This document shows, piece by piece, positions 1-7,838 of a DNA stretch of 64,000 nucleotides. The position numbers and the translations under genes were made by a program. Numbering within the stretch: position 1 is the stretch's first letter; every line of letters begins with the position of its first letter. The stretch is from Sphingomonas sp. PP-CE-1G-424. GTDB taxonomy: Bacteria > Pseudomonadota > Alphaproteobacteria > Sphingomonadales > Sphingomonadaceae. Where the stretch lies: assembly GCF_004341085.1 (NCBI RefSeq), contig NZ_SLXW01000010.1, positions 19,385 through 83,384 of the forward strand. The letters are read 5' to 3'. The notes beneath the pieces are model-generated. The model did not search any database. It had not been told where the DNA came from and saw only the letters and a program-made list of their open reading frames with translations.

Positions 1-304
1 GTCGCACCAAAGGTGGCATGAACACGAAGCTCCATGCTGTGACCGACGCAAACGGCCGTCCGCTCAGCTTCTTCATGAGGTCAGCGATTACACCGGTGCG
101 GCCGCATTGCTCGACGATCTGCCCAAGGCGCAATGGCTGCTCGGCGACCGCGGTTACGACGCCGACGGGTTCAGGGATGCCTTGCAGGCCAAGGGAATCC
201 AGCCATGCATCCCAGGTCGGAGGTCTCGGCTCGAGCCCATCAAATCCGACAAACGCCGCTACAGGCGCCGTAGCCGTATCGAGATCATGTTCGGGCGGCT
301 TAAG
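1..304 (+). pseudogene. IS5-family transposase remnant, frameshifted and truncated
   Basis: Two plus-strand frames together give the middle and C-terminal part of an IS5-family (IS427-like) DDE transposase. The first frame reads TKGGMNTKLHAVTDANGRPL then SFFM; the second reads VSDYTGAAALLDDL and LLGDRGYDAD, ending at RIEIMFGRLK. The frame changes near base 80, where a few codons found in relatives between FFM and VSD (typically TAGQ) are missing, so a small deletion broke the gene. The N-terminus lies beyond the window edge. Homology stops at GRLK, exactly where the left inverted repeat of the neighbouring IS481 element begins, so that insertion or a related rearrangement removed the 3' end. 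It cannot encode an active enzyme. Confidence 0.85.
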
Positions 305-1315
305 TGTTTGATCCCACGGTTTGATGGTGCGATCCTTTCGTTGGAATGGAAGGAGGCCGTATGGGACAGGTACGTCATGGGTGCGCCACGACCACGCACG
401 CCGTCCGAGCCGCAATACAGCGATCGCAAGCTTCGCTCGCGACGCTGAGCCGGGAGCTGGGGATCAACCCCAAGACGGTGGCAAAGTGGCGTAAAAGGGC
501 GACGGTTGAGGATCTGAAGACTGGGCCGAAGGCCCCTCATTTAACGACCTTGTCCGAGGCTGAAGAGGCAATGGTTGTGGCGTTCCGCCGGCACACGCTG
601 CTACCACTCGACGACTGCCTCTACGCGTTGCAGCCATCGATCCCGCACCTGACCCGGTCAGCGCTGCACCGCTGCCTGCAGCGGCATGGTATCTCCCGCC
701 TGCCGGACATCGAAGGCGACAAACCGAAGCGGCAACGCTTCAAGCGTTACCCAATCGGCTTCTTCCACATCGATATCGCCGAGGTGAAGACTGCCGAAGG
801 CAAGCTCTACCTGTTCGTCGGCATCGACCGCACCAGCAAGTTCGCGGTCACCCAGTTGGTCGACAAGGCTGATCGCCGGACAGCATGGGAGTTCCTGGAA
901 CACCTGCTGAAGGCTGTGCCTTATCGCGTCCACACCCTCCTCACGGACAATGGCATCCAGTTCGCCGAGCAGCCGCGTAACCGCAACACCGCCTGGTCGC
1001 GCCAGATGCGCTTCGACATGATCTGCGAGGCGAACGACATAGAGCACCGGCTCACCAAGCCGAACCATCGCTGGACGAACGGTCAGGTGGAGCGGATGAA
1101 CCGCACCATCAAGGAGGCGACCGTCAAACGCTTCCACTACGAGAGCCACGACCAGCTACGAACGCATCTCGCCGACTTCATGGCGGCCTACAATTTCGCT
1201 CGCCGGCTCAAGACGCTCAGCGGTCTCACACCCTACGAATACATCGCCAAGATCTGGACGTCAGAGCCAGACCGGTTCATCGTCGACCCGATCCACCAGA
1301 TGCCGGGACTAAACA
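305..1315 (+). mobile_element. IS481-family insertion sequence
   Basis: The element is bounded by imperfect terminal inverted repeats. The left end at 305 starts TGTTTGATCCC and the right end at 1315 reads, on the other strand, TGTTTAGTCCC. It holds one transposase gene that fills almost the whole length, as is usual for IS481. I see no target-site duplication between the flanks (CTTAAG on the left, GTCCGC on the right), so one side has probably been rearranged after insertion. The left side lies inside an IS5 remnant. Confidence 0.8.
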
Positions 1316-1431
1316 GTCCGCCGATTTTGATTTTTCCTGGAGTGCTTTCAGGGTGGGCAGCCTCCAGCATCTTACGACACATCCGCGGCAATTCGGGTAC
1401 AGCACGGTCGGATAGCTTTCCTGTCCGATAG
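361..1431 (+). CDS. IS481-family transposase
   Basis: This is a DDE transposase that cuts and joins the ends of its own IS. An N-terminal helix-turn-helix region (about residues 10-60, with LSRELGINPKTVAKW) is followed by an rve integrase core with acidic residues at D138 (HIDIAEV), D196 (LTDNG) and E244 (NGQVERMN). The ATG at 361 is preferred over the in-frame ATG at 346 because AAGGAGG lies 4 bases upstream of it. The natural protein ends close to PGLN at the IS right end. Here the frame reads on into flanking DNA to a stop at 1431, adding a foreign tail of about 38 residues. A decayed relative of this gene lies at 61.7 kb. The core looks intact; activity is unknown. Confidence 0.9.
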   Translation: MGQVRHGCATTTHAVRAAIQRSQASLATLSRELGINPKTVAKWRKRATVEDLKTGPKAPHLTTLSEAEEAMVVAFRRHTLLPLDDCLYALQPSIPHLTRSALHRCLQRHGISRLPDIEGDKPKRQRFKRYPIGFFHIDIAEVKTAEGKLYLFVGIDRTSKFAVTQLVDKADRRTAWEFLEHLLKAVPYRVHTLLTDNGIQFAEQPRNRNTAWSRQMRFDMICEANDIEHRLTKPNHRWTNGQVERMNRTIKEATVKRFHYESHDQLRTHLADFMAAYNFARRLKTLSGLTPYEYIAKIWTSEPDRFIVDPIHQMPGLNSPPILIFPGVLSGWAASSILRHIRGNSGTARSDSFPVR

Positions 1432-1580
1432 CTGCCGATCCGGTTTCGGGTAGGTCGGGCCAATCGCCAGCGCCGGAACGACGATGGTGGGAGATATCAG
1501 CCGCGCAGACCTTCTCACAAACGAACGGCGATTGAGAAGGCGCAGGTTTTCCCAAAAGGATGGTTTTCTGAGAAACAGCG
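1432..1580. repeat. Intergenic spacer with CCTTCTC inverted repeat
   Basis: This noncoding spacer between the IS481 flank and the marR gene contains the inverted repeat CCTTCTC...GAGAAGG, with the arms separated by about 17 bases. Its GAGAAGG/TTCTC-rich composition resembles the spacers near 15.2, 16.45 and 17.1 kb. No gene is visible. It lies just beyond the 3' end of the minus-strand marR gene and could act in 3'-end formation. Confidence 0.35.
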
Positions 1581-2051
1581 TCAGCCTTGCTCAGCGGGGT
1601 CGTTCTGCACCGCATCTGCGAAACGGCGCATCAAGCGGGTAAGGTCAGAAACATCTTGTTTCTTCCAATCGGCAAAGATCCTTCGTGCCATTGTCTCACG
1701 CGTCATGTCGATCTTGTCGGTCAAGGCTTTGCCACTGGCAGTTATAACTGCTGCGCGCACCCGCCCATCCGTTGCGCTTGATCGACGCTCCACGAAACCG
1801 AGGCCCTCAAGCTTTGTGACCTGTCGGCTGACGGTCGTATAGTCGCGCCCCACCCGGTCGGCGAGGTCGACGATACCGATGGGTTCCAGCCTTTCCACCA
1901 TCACAAGCAGTGGGAATAGCGCGCGGTCGAGCGCGATCCCCGCTTCACGCACCATCGCCTCGTCGCGCTGCGGCTGGTTCATGACGCTGACTATGTCGAT
2001 CAGCGCCCTGTGAAGTTCGCGCAACAATGCCGAGTTGAGTGTATTATGCAC
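1581..2051 (-). CDS. MarR-family transcriptional regulator
   Basis: A 156-residue winged-helix regulator of the MarR type, which normally binds a palindrome as a dimer and is released by phenolic or other small ligands. The DNA-binding core shows IVDLADRVGRDYTTVSRQV as the recognition helix and RRSSATDGRVRAAVITASGK as the wing. The start is a GTG at 2051 with AGGAG about 12 bases upstream; a shorter start at the internal ATG of MNQPQRDEA is possible. It is divergent from an FAD monooxygenase across about 60 AT-rich bases, the usual layout for a MarR repressor and its target. I infer that it controls the monooxygenase and the DUF4405 gene behind it. Confidence 0.88.
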   Translation of the reverse strand: MHNTLNSALLRELHRALIDIVSVMNQPQRDEAMVREAGIALDRALFPLLVMVERLEPIGIVDLADRVGRDYTTVSRQVTKLEGLGFVERRSSATDGRVRAAVITASGKALTDKIDMTRETMARRIFADWKKQDVSDLTRLMRRFADAVQNDPAEQG

Positions 2052-2084
2052 TTTTATATTTGACTCCTATTTATTGCTCATTCT

Positions 2085-2094
2085 ATATGCATAT
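2085..2094. promoter_or_regulatory. Palindrome in marR/monooxygenase divergent promoter
   Basis: ATATGCATAT is a perfect 10-base palindrome in the short AT-rich spacer between the MarR gene and the FAD monooxygenase. The spacer is far richer in A and T than the genes around it, as expected for overlapping divergent promoters. MarR proteins bind palindromes of about 16-20 bases in such spacers, so this is a candidate operator core. It is inferred from position and symmetry only. Confidence 0.4.
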
Positions 2095-2113
2095 TACACA
2101 TATGGAGTATGAC

Positions 2114-3616
2114 ATGACAAACGATTTCGCAGCGGATGTGCTTATCTGCGGCGCTGGCGCGGCTGGCCTGACGCTGGCGATCGACCTTGCCCGGCGCGGC
2201 GTCTCGTTCCGGCTGATCGAGAAGCTGGACGATCCCTTCCGCGGTTCACGCGGCAAGGGTATCCAGCCCCGGACACAAGAAGTGTTCGAGGACCTTGGTA
2301 TTCTCGACCGGATCGTGGCGGTGGGGGGGGTCTACCCGAAGCAGCGCGAATATGCCGACGACGGTAGCTTTACCGATGCCGATGTGGTGGAGGCGGAGCC
2401 CGCAACGCCGGCGGAGCCCTATCACCTGCCGCTGATGGTGCCCCAGTTCCTCACCGAACGCGTACTGCGCGAGCGGCTGACGGAGTTGGGCCACGCTCCC
2501 GAGTTCGGCTACGAACTGCTCGGCTTTACGCAGGACGACGGCGCAGTGACCGCGCGGATCGCGACCAAGGCCGGCGAGGAGACGGTCCGCGTCGGCTGGC
2601 TCGTCGGTGCGGACGGCGGACGTTCCTTCGTTCGCCGCGTCCTGGACATTGGCTTTCCAGGCAAGACGCTGGGCGTACGCGCCATAGTCGCAGACGTCAT
2701 GCTTTCGGGTCTGTCACGCGACGTGTGGCACCGTTTCGGCGAGGGCGACATGCGACGACAGATTTCCGCCTGCCCGCTCGCCGGCACCGATCTCTTCCAA
2801 CTCCAGGGACCGATCCCGTTGGAAGGCGAGGTCGATCTATCGGCCACCGGGCTTACCGCGCTACTGCGCGAGCGGACCGGGCGGGATGATCTCCTCGTCC
2901 ACTCGGTATCCTGGGCATCCGCCTTCCACATGAACGCGCGTCTTGCCGATCGCTACCGGGTCGGCCGCGTCTTCCTCGTCGGCGACGCAGCGCACACCCA
3001 CCCCCCGACCGGCGGGCAGGGTCTGAACACCAGCGTGCAGGATTCCTATAATCTCGGCTGGAAGCTCGGCGCGGTCCTGCACGGTGCTCCCGGTGCGCTG
3101 CTCGACACCTACGAGACGGAGCGCCGCCCCGTTGCCCAAGCCATGCTTGGCCTTGCAACCGGCCTGCTCGACGCCATGAAGCGCGGCGAGATGCGACGTG
3201 GTCGCGACGTGCATCAACTCGACATCGGCTATTCCGAATCCTCCTTGGCCGTAGAAGCGCCTGAACGGCACGGCATCCTGCTCGCCGGTGACCGCGCGCC
3301 CGACGCCCGGGTCCGGGGTGCGGCCGGACAGTCGCGGCGGTTGTTCGACCTGTTCAGAGGTTCCCACTGGACGCTGCTGACCTATGGCGATGCCTCCATG
3401 GGAACACGGCCGGGGCTACGCGTCCATGCCATCGACCAGCACGGCGACCTTGCGGACGATGCGGGAGAGTTCCGGGCTGCCTATGGCGTCGCCGCTGGTG
3501 ACCGGGTGCTGGTGCGACCGGACGGGTACGTCGGCGCGATCGTGTCTGTCGACGATGATGCTGTACTCGATGCTTACTTTCTTCAGGTCGGCATAGTGGG
3601 CAGAGTCGATGGCTAA
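2114..3616 (+). CDS. FAD-dependent aromatic-type monooxygenase
   Basis: A 500-residue class A flavoprotein hydroxylase (PheA/TfdB/MhpA type) that would use NAD(P)H and O2 to hydroxylate an aromatic or polyketide-like substrate in the cytoplasm. Visible parts are the N-terminal FAD-binding Rossmann motif GAGAAGLTLAIDLARRG ending in acidic E37-region IEK, the NAD(P)H/FAD DG-type motif GADGGRSFVRR, the late FAD motif VGDAAHTHPPTGGQGLN, and a C-terminal thioredoxin-like domain typical of phenol hydroxylases. The ATG at 2114 is chosen because GGAG lies 6 bases upstream; upstream in-frame starts lack a signal. It overlaps the next gene by 8 bases, so the two are probably cotranscribed. The substrate cannot be read from sequence. 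Confidence 0.88.
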   Translation: MTNDFAADVLICGAGAAGLTLAIDLARRGVSFRLIEKLDDPFRGSRGKGIQPRTQEVFEDLGILDRIVAVGGVYPKQREYADDGSFTDADVVEAEPATPAEPYHLPLMVPQFLTERVLRERLTELGHAPEFGYELLGFTQDDGAVTARIATKAGEETVRVGWLVGADGGRSFVRRVLDIGFPGKTLGVRAIVADVMLSGLSRDVWHRFGEGDMRRQISACPLAGTDLFQLQGPIPLEGEVDLSATGLTALLRERTGRDDLLVHSVSWASAFHMNARLADRYRVGRVFLVGDAAHTHPPTGGQGLNTSVQDSYNLGWKLGAVLHGAPGALLDTYETERRPVAQAMLGLATGLLDAMKRGEMRRGRDVHQLDIGYSESSLAVEAPERHGILLAGDRAPDARVRGAAGQSRRLFDLFRGSHWTLLTYGDASMGTRPGLRVHAIDQHGDLADDAGEFRAAYGVAAGDRVLVRPDGYVGAIVSVDDDAVLDAYFLQVGIVGRVDG

Positions 3617-4115
3617 GCCCACCACCGTTCGCTCTTGGGCCACCCCGCTCACGATCGGCGCCTTCCTGATGATGGCCGCGACCGGCATGCTGATGTTCTT
3701 CGGCTGGAACACCGGGCTGACCACCGTTGCCCACCAATGGCTGTCCTGGTTCTTCTTGCTCGGCGCGGGCGGGCACATCGTGGCCAACTGGCGTCCGTTC
3801 AGGAACCATCTGAAAACCAGGTGGGGCTGCATCTGCCTCCTGTGCTCCGCGGCTCTGCTTGCCGCGTCGCTGTTCACTTGGGGGCGGGTAACAGGGCCGC
3901 AATTGGAACGCCCGATCATGACGGCGCTGGTCGACGCTCCACTATCTTCCTTGGCTGGCGTTGCCGGCATGTCGCCGGAGGACATGGTACGACGTTTCAA
4001 CGCGCATGGCATTCCGGCCGAGCAAAAGCGATCGGTCCGCAAGCTTTCTATTCAATACCATGTCGGGATCAACCGGCTGCTCGGCTTGGTTTTCCTGCCT
4101 GACACGCCAGACTAG
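3609..4115 (+). CDS. DUF4405-type small membrane protein
   Basis: A 168-residue protein with three hydrophobic segments (about residues 12-32, 42-60 and 75-92), resembling the DUF4405 family, which is related to the membrane cytochrome b fold. Family hallmarks are the PLTIGAFLMMAATGMLMFF helix, the LSWFFLLGAGGHIVANW helix with paired histidines and the NWRPF motif. The soluble C-terminal part (MSPEDMVRRFNAHG onward) is variable. Its start overlaps the monooxygenase stop, so it is probably translationally coupled. A role in electron transfer or membrane redox linked to that enzyme is possible but not shown. Confidence 0.75.
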   Translation: MAKPTTVRSWATPLTIGAFLMMAATGMLMFFGWNTGLTTVAHQWLSWFFLLGAGGHIVANWRPFRNHLKTRWGCICLLCSAALLAASLFTWGRVTGPQLERPIMTALVDAPLSSLAGVAGMSPEDMVRRFNAHGIPAEQKRSVRKLSIQYHVGINRLLGLVFLPDTPD

Positions 4116-4193
4116 TCGTGTTGGGACGCTAGCCCTGATGGTTCCTTGATATGCGTCCTAGCGGTTCAGTCTAATTTAACGCACTCAGCTTTG

Positions 4194-4646
4194 ATGGAAC
4201 GCCACGAAGACGATACACATCCGGAAGCTGCGGTCGCGCCGGGCTATCTTGCCAACCATGCGGCTCGCCTGTTCAACCGTGGTGTGGATGCGACCCTGCG
4301 TCCACACGGTCTAACCCTGGCACTGATCGGACCGATTCTTCTGTTGTCATGGAAGGGGCCGATGCTCCAGCGCGACATTGTCCGCTCCTCGGCCGTCAGG
4401 CAGCCGGCGATGGTGGCGCTCCTTGATAAGTTGGAAGCTATGGGGCTGATCGTGCGCACGCCGTCGGCCACTGATCGGCGCGCAGCTATGGTAAATCTGA
4501 CTGATGAGGGGCGCGAAGCAGCGCGGATAGGAGGCGCGGCGCTGACCGATGCCAACACAAGGGGGCTTAACGGATTCTTGCCCGAAGAAGCCGCCAATCT
4601 GGTGGTGCTGCTGCAACGCCTCATCACCAATTTTGAACACCATTAG
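4194..4646 (+). CDS. MarR-family transcriptional regulator
   Basis: A 150-residue winged-helix MarR regulator. The DNA-binding region is LQRDIVRSSAVRQPAMVALLDKLEAMGLI, followed by the wing TPSATDRRAAMVNLTDEGRE, which carries the conserved D-R-R signature. I place the start at the ATG at 4194; a TTG at 4146 would add 16 residues that do not look like the family. No strong ribosome site precedes either. It lies directly upstream of, and in the same direction as, a TetX-like monooxygenase, with an inverted repeat between them, so it may sense a substrate of that enzyme. Confidence 0.85.
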   Translation: MERHEDDTHPEAAVAPGYLANHAARLFNRGVDATLRPHGLTLALIGPILLLSWKGPMLQRDIVRSSAVRQPAMVALLDKLEAMGLIVRTPSATDRRAAMVNLTDEGREAARIGGAALTDANTRGLNGFLPEEAANLVVLLQRLITNFEHH

Positions 4647-4670
4647 CAATTATACATCATACGTGATATT

Positions 4671-4697
4671 CATGTTGGAAAGGAGTTGTCCAACATG
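4671..4697. promoter_or_regulatory. Inverted repeat, candidate MarR operator
   Basis: CATGTTGGA at 4671-4679 is mirrored perfectly by TCCAACATG at 4689-4697, with a 9-base spacer. It sits between the marR gene and the TetX-like monooxygenase gene, 56 bases before the latter's ATG. A shorter dyad, ATCA-TACG-TGAT, lies just upstream at 4656-4667. Size and position suit a MarR dimer site, but a small hairpin is an alternative reading. Confidence 0.55.
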
Positions 4698-4753
4698 TCC
4701 CATCGTATCCCTATTTCGGATGCCGGTGTCGTCGGCAACCAAAGGCTTGATGT

Positions 4754-6130
4754 ATGACACGTCGCATTCTCGTTACCGGTGCCAGCATATCCGGCTGCGC
4801 TGTCGCTTGGTGGCTAGGTCGGCGCGGCTTCGAGGTCACGGTTGTCGAGCAGGCATCGACATTTCGCGACGGCGGGCAAAACGTCGACGTGCGCGGGGCA
4901 GCTCGCGACGTGCTGCGGCTTATGAAACTCGAAGATGCCGTGAGGGATCTCAATACAGGCGAACGTGGGATCGCGTGGGTCAATGACCGCAACAAGACCG
5001 TCGCTCAAATCGATCTGGATGGCTCAAAAGGCGACGGTCCAACGGCGGAACTGGAGATCCTGCGTGGTGACCTTGCCCGCCTTCTACACGACGAAGCTTG
5101 CGGACATGCTGATTTCCGTTTCGGTGACCGGATTGTCGGTGTCGATAGGAAGGAAGAACGGGCTCATGTGACCTTCCAAAGCGGACGTGCGGAGCAATTC
5201 GATCTGGTCGTGATTGCAGAAGGCGTGGGCTCGAAGACACGCGACCTTCTGTTTCCGGGCGAAAACCATCCGCGCTGGATGAACCTCGCGACGGCGTTCT
5301 TCACAATAAAGCGCGCCGAAACCGACAGCGACATTGCTCGGTGGTACAACGTCATCGGTGGGGCCAGTGCCGGCGTTCGACCTGATAATACCGGCACAAC
5401 GCGCGCGTTCTTTAACGTGCAGGGGCCGCGCCGTCCCACGCCCGGCGAAGGCGTTGAAGATCAGAAGGCGTTCTTGCGTACCCGATTTGTGGGTGCCGGA
5501 TGGGAGATTCCTCGCCTTCTCGCGGGCATGGCGGACGCTAAAGATTTCTGGTTTGACGATTTGCGACAGGTCCGCATGCAGCGTTGGTCCCGTGGCCCTC
5601 TGGTCCTGACCGGCGATGCGGCGTGGTGCGTCACTCCGTTGGGTGGTGCGGGGGCATCGTTGGCGCTGATTGGAGCCTATGTCCTTGCCGGCGAACTTTC
5701 CCGAACGCAGGACATCGGTGAAGCGCTCGACGCGTACGAACGAAAGTTACGAGCTCTTGTGAATAAAACGCAGAGCATTCCGAAGCTGGTGCCGAGACTG
5801 GCCCATCCGCATAGCCGTGCCGGCATCTTCGCCTTGCAAACCGTTCAGAAAATCATTGCGCTGCCCGCCCTGCAACGGTTGGCGATCAAAGCGGTAACGC
5901 CTGCGGTGGAGACGTTTGTGCTGCCGGAGTACAGCGGGGGCTTTGGCGACCTGCTGACGATCGATGACCTTGCCTCGTCGCCCGCTGATCTGTCCAAGCC
6001 GTCAACGGCGCGGCCGATCGGCTGGGCGATCGTAGCGGGTGGTGTTGGTCTCGCGCTGGGTGCTGCGATCCTGCGGCATCGCAAGGTATCGGGGCTTCAC
6101 GCACCGGGGCCGCGCTTGCCAGAACAGTGA
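4754..6130 (+). CDS. TetX-like FAD-dependent monooxygenase with C-terminal anchor
   Basis: A 458-residue flavoprotein monooxygenase related to TetX and other class A enzymes. The N-terminus carries the dinucleotide motif GASISGCAVAWWLGRRG, in the GASI-x-G variant common in this subfamily; VVIAEGVGSKTRDLLF gives the second motif and LTGDAAWCVTPLGGAGASLA the FAD ribityl-binding motif. Residues of about 430-448 (IGWAIVAGGVGLALGAAIL) form a hydrophobic segment near the C-terminus, suggesting membrane attachment, which is not usual for TetX. It lies behind a MarR gene. The substrate is unknown; inactivation of a hydrophobic xenobiotic or antibiotic is plausible but unproven. Confidence 0.85.
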   Translation: MTRRILVTGASISGCAVAWWLGRRGFEVTVVEQASTFRDGGQNVDVRGAARDVLRLMKLEDAVRDLNTGERGIAWVNDRNKTVAQIDLDGSKGDGPTAELEILRGDLARLLHDEACGHADFRFGDRIVGVDRKEERAHVTFQSGRAEQFDLVVIAEGVGSKTRDLLFPGENHPRWMNLATAFFTIKRAETDSDIARWYNVIGGASAGVRPDNTGTTRAFFNVQGPRRPTPGEGVEDQKAFLRTRFVGAGWEIPRLLAGMADAKDFWFDDLRQVRMQRWSRGPLVLTGDAAWCVTPLGGAGASLALIGAYVLAGELSRTQDIGEALDAYERKLRALVNKTQSIPKLVPRLAHPHSRAGIFALQTVQKIIALPALQRLAIKAVTPAVETFVLPEYSGGFGDLLTIDDLASSPADLSKPSTARPIGWAIVAGGVGLALGAAILRHRKVSGLHAPGPRLPEQ

Positions 6131-6391
6131 AACGAGATGGAACATTGGTGTAAAGGCGCGCCATGTGGCCGCTACGTAATCGCGCTGTTTGTCGTCGTGA
6201 CGTGTGCCACCTCTCTCACCGAGGATGACAGAACGGGAAAAGCCCCCGCGTCCCAGAACTAGCCGCTCAGCGTCTTACTGCAAAAGCCTATGAGCCGACG
6301 GGTGGCGTGCTGTCGGTAAAATAACGCCTTGTTGAGCACGGCTTACCGTTATCGCGACTACCCCACGACGGCTAATTGAATGGAGTACCAA

Positions 6392-7321
6392 ATGTTCGAA
6401 CCTAGCCGCCGTAGCCTCCTCATGGGTGTTGGGGCGCTGTCGTTGCCGTTGGTTGATGGTGCCTGGCGAGGCGCAATCGCCGCGACCGTCTCCGAGCGCC
6501 GGCCTTTGTGGCGTGGCGACGCGCCGGGTGGCGGTGGGCCATCAGGGCCGATAGCGGTCAGTGACAAAGGCGCGGTGTCGAATGTCGCGGTGCCGATGAT
6601 CGAAATCGTCCGGCCCGCCCGCCCTAACGGGGCAGCAGTGCTGGTAGCGGGTGGTGGCGGCTACAAGCGGATCGAGATGGCATCGGAAGCAATGCCTGCC
6701 GCCCACTGGCTTGCCGCACACGACGTCACCGCCTACCTCCTGACCTACCGCCTTCCCGGTGAGGGATGGCGCAACGGCGCGATGGCCCCGCTCCAAGACG
6801 CGCAACGCGCCATCCGCTTGATGCGGGCGGAGACGCGGGGTCCTGTAGGCCTGCTCGGCTTCTCAGCCGGAGGTCACCTGCTTGGGCTTGCCGCGACCCG
6901 CTCCGTCTTCGCCTCTTACCAGCCACAGGATGCGGTGGACAAAACCTCGGCCAGAGTGGACGAGGTAGCGCTGATCTATCCGGTCGTGACGCTGGAACCG
7001 CCGTTCGATCACACGTCGACACGCGTCCAGTTGATTGGGCGATACCCCTCGGTTGCCGATGCCGCCAAGTGGTCGGTCGAGACGCACGTGCAAGACCACT
7101 GCCCGCCGATGTTCCTCGTCCAGGCCGAGGACGATCCGATCTCCAATATCGTCAATACGGCAATGCTAGCGGACGCCTGCCGTGCCGCTGGCGTGCCGGT
7201 CGAGCGCCATGTGCTACCAAGCGGCGGGCACGGGTTCGGCATGGGCCGTCCGGGCAGCCCGACTGCCGCCTGGCCTGGTTGGTACAAAACCTGGCTGCGC
7301 GCGAATAGTATGCGAGTATAG
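6392..7321 (+). CDS. Tat-signal alpha/beta hydrolase (acetylxylan-esterase-like)
   Basis: A 309-residue esterase of the Aes/acetylxylan-esterase type. The N-terminus has a twin-arginine signal (SRRSLLMG followed by a hydrophobic stretch and an alanine-rich cleavage area), so the product is probably exported folded. The nucleophile elbow is GFSAGG, the acid is likely the aspartate in VQAEDDPIS, and the catalytic histidine is in SGGHGFG. The ATG at 6392 is preferred because GGAG sits 6 bases upstream, inside the alternative start at 6380. It stands alone after about 260 noncoding bases. It probably deacylates a sugar or small ester in the periplasm. Confidence 0.85.
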   Translation: MFEPSRRSLLMGVGALSLPLVDGAWRGAIAATVSERRPLWRGDAPGGGGPSGPIAVSDKGAVSNVAVPMIEIVRPARPNGAAVLVAGGGGYKRIEMASEAMPAAHWLAAHDVTAYLLTYRLPGEGWRNGAMAPLQDAQRAIRLMRAETRGPVGLLGFSAGGHLLGLAATRSVFASYQPQDAVDKTSARVDEVALIYPVVTLEPPFDHTSTRVQLIGRYPSVADAAKWSVETHVQDHCPPMFLVQAEDDPISNIVNTAMLADACRAAGVPVERHVLPSGGHGFGMGRPGSPTAAWPGWYKTWLRANSMRV

Positions 7322-7343
7322 AACCGGTCGAGTTGAAGTTACG

Positions 7344-7535
7344 ATGGGATGGGCCTTCGCGATCGAGGGTGAGGCATTCCAGTCTGGCCCATCAGCCTTG
7401 GGCGAGTTTGCGCACAGTTTGGAAGAGCTAGCGAGAAGGGTGACGTTCCCGGTATCGATCATTTTAGGAAAGTACCATGCTGACCGCGATGCCGGACTCA
7501 CCAAGTGCTTTAAGAGCTTTTACCGCTCGCGCTGA
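7344..7535 (+). pseudogene. Possible alpha/beta hydrolase fragment
   Basis: A 63-codon open frame beginning MGWAFAIEGEAFQSGPSAL and containing ELARRVTFPVSIILGKYHADRDA. The second part resembles the region before the catalytic acid in a family of large secreted hydrolases (beta-strand PVTILLG followed by an acidic loop). The nucleophile elbow and histidine regions are absent, so if the match is right this is an internal scrap, not a gene. It could also be a short orphan gene. I found no clear ribosome site. Confidence 0.3.
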
Positions 7536-7838
7536 TGCCTTCGACGACGACAATCATGACAATATCATATCACCGAATGCAACGACTTCCGCCAACGCAA
7601 GATCCCAATTGAGTTCAGTTGCTCAGAATGATGAGCACCCAGGACCGCAATAAAGGGCTGTTTTAGGCTCACATTGCGTGAGACCGATCTGCGCGGCAGG
7701 CGTAGGATCGTTGAGACACAAGCCACTATCGTTGCGACTGACGCAAAATGCGGATTTGTCCGTTGGCGAACGGCCAACATATGCTGGCTAGCCATGCTCC
7801 CTATCGGAATGGCGTTTGGGGAATGTCGTGAACTCGCT
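7536..7838. other. Spacer without recognised gene
   Basis: About 300 bases between the hydrolase scrap and the 3' end of the LysR gene. The open frames here are short or run antisense to the LysR gene without any family signature. I see no RNA gene, repeat or convincing terminator in it. Confidence 0.4.

Noticed and set aside
2861..3367. Minus-strand frame inside the FAD monooxygenase gene
   Set aside because: It lies antisense to the FAD and C-terminal regions, has no start signal and no recognisable domain.
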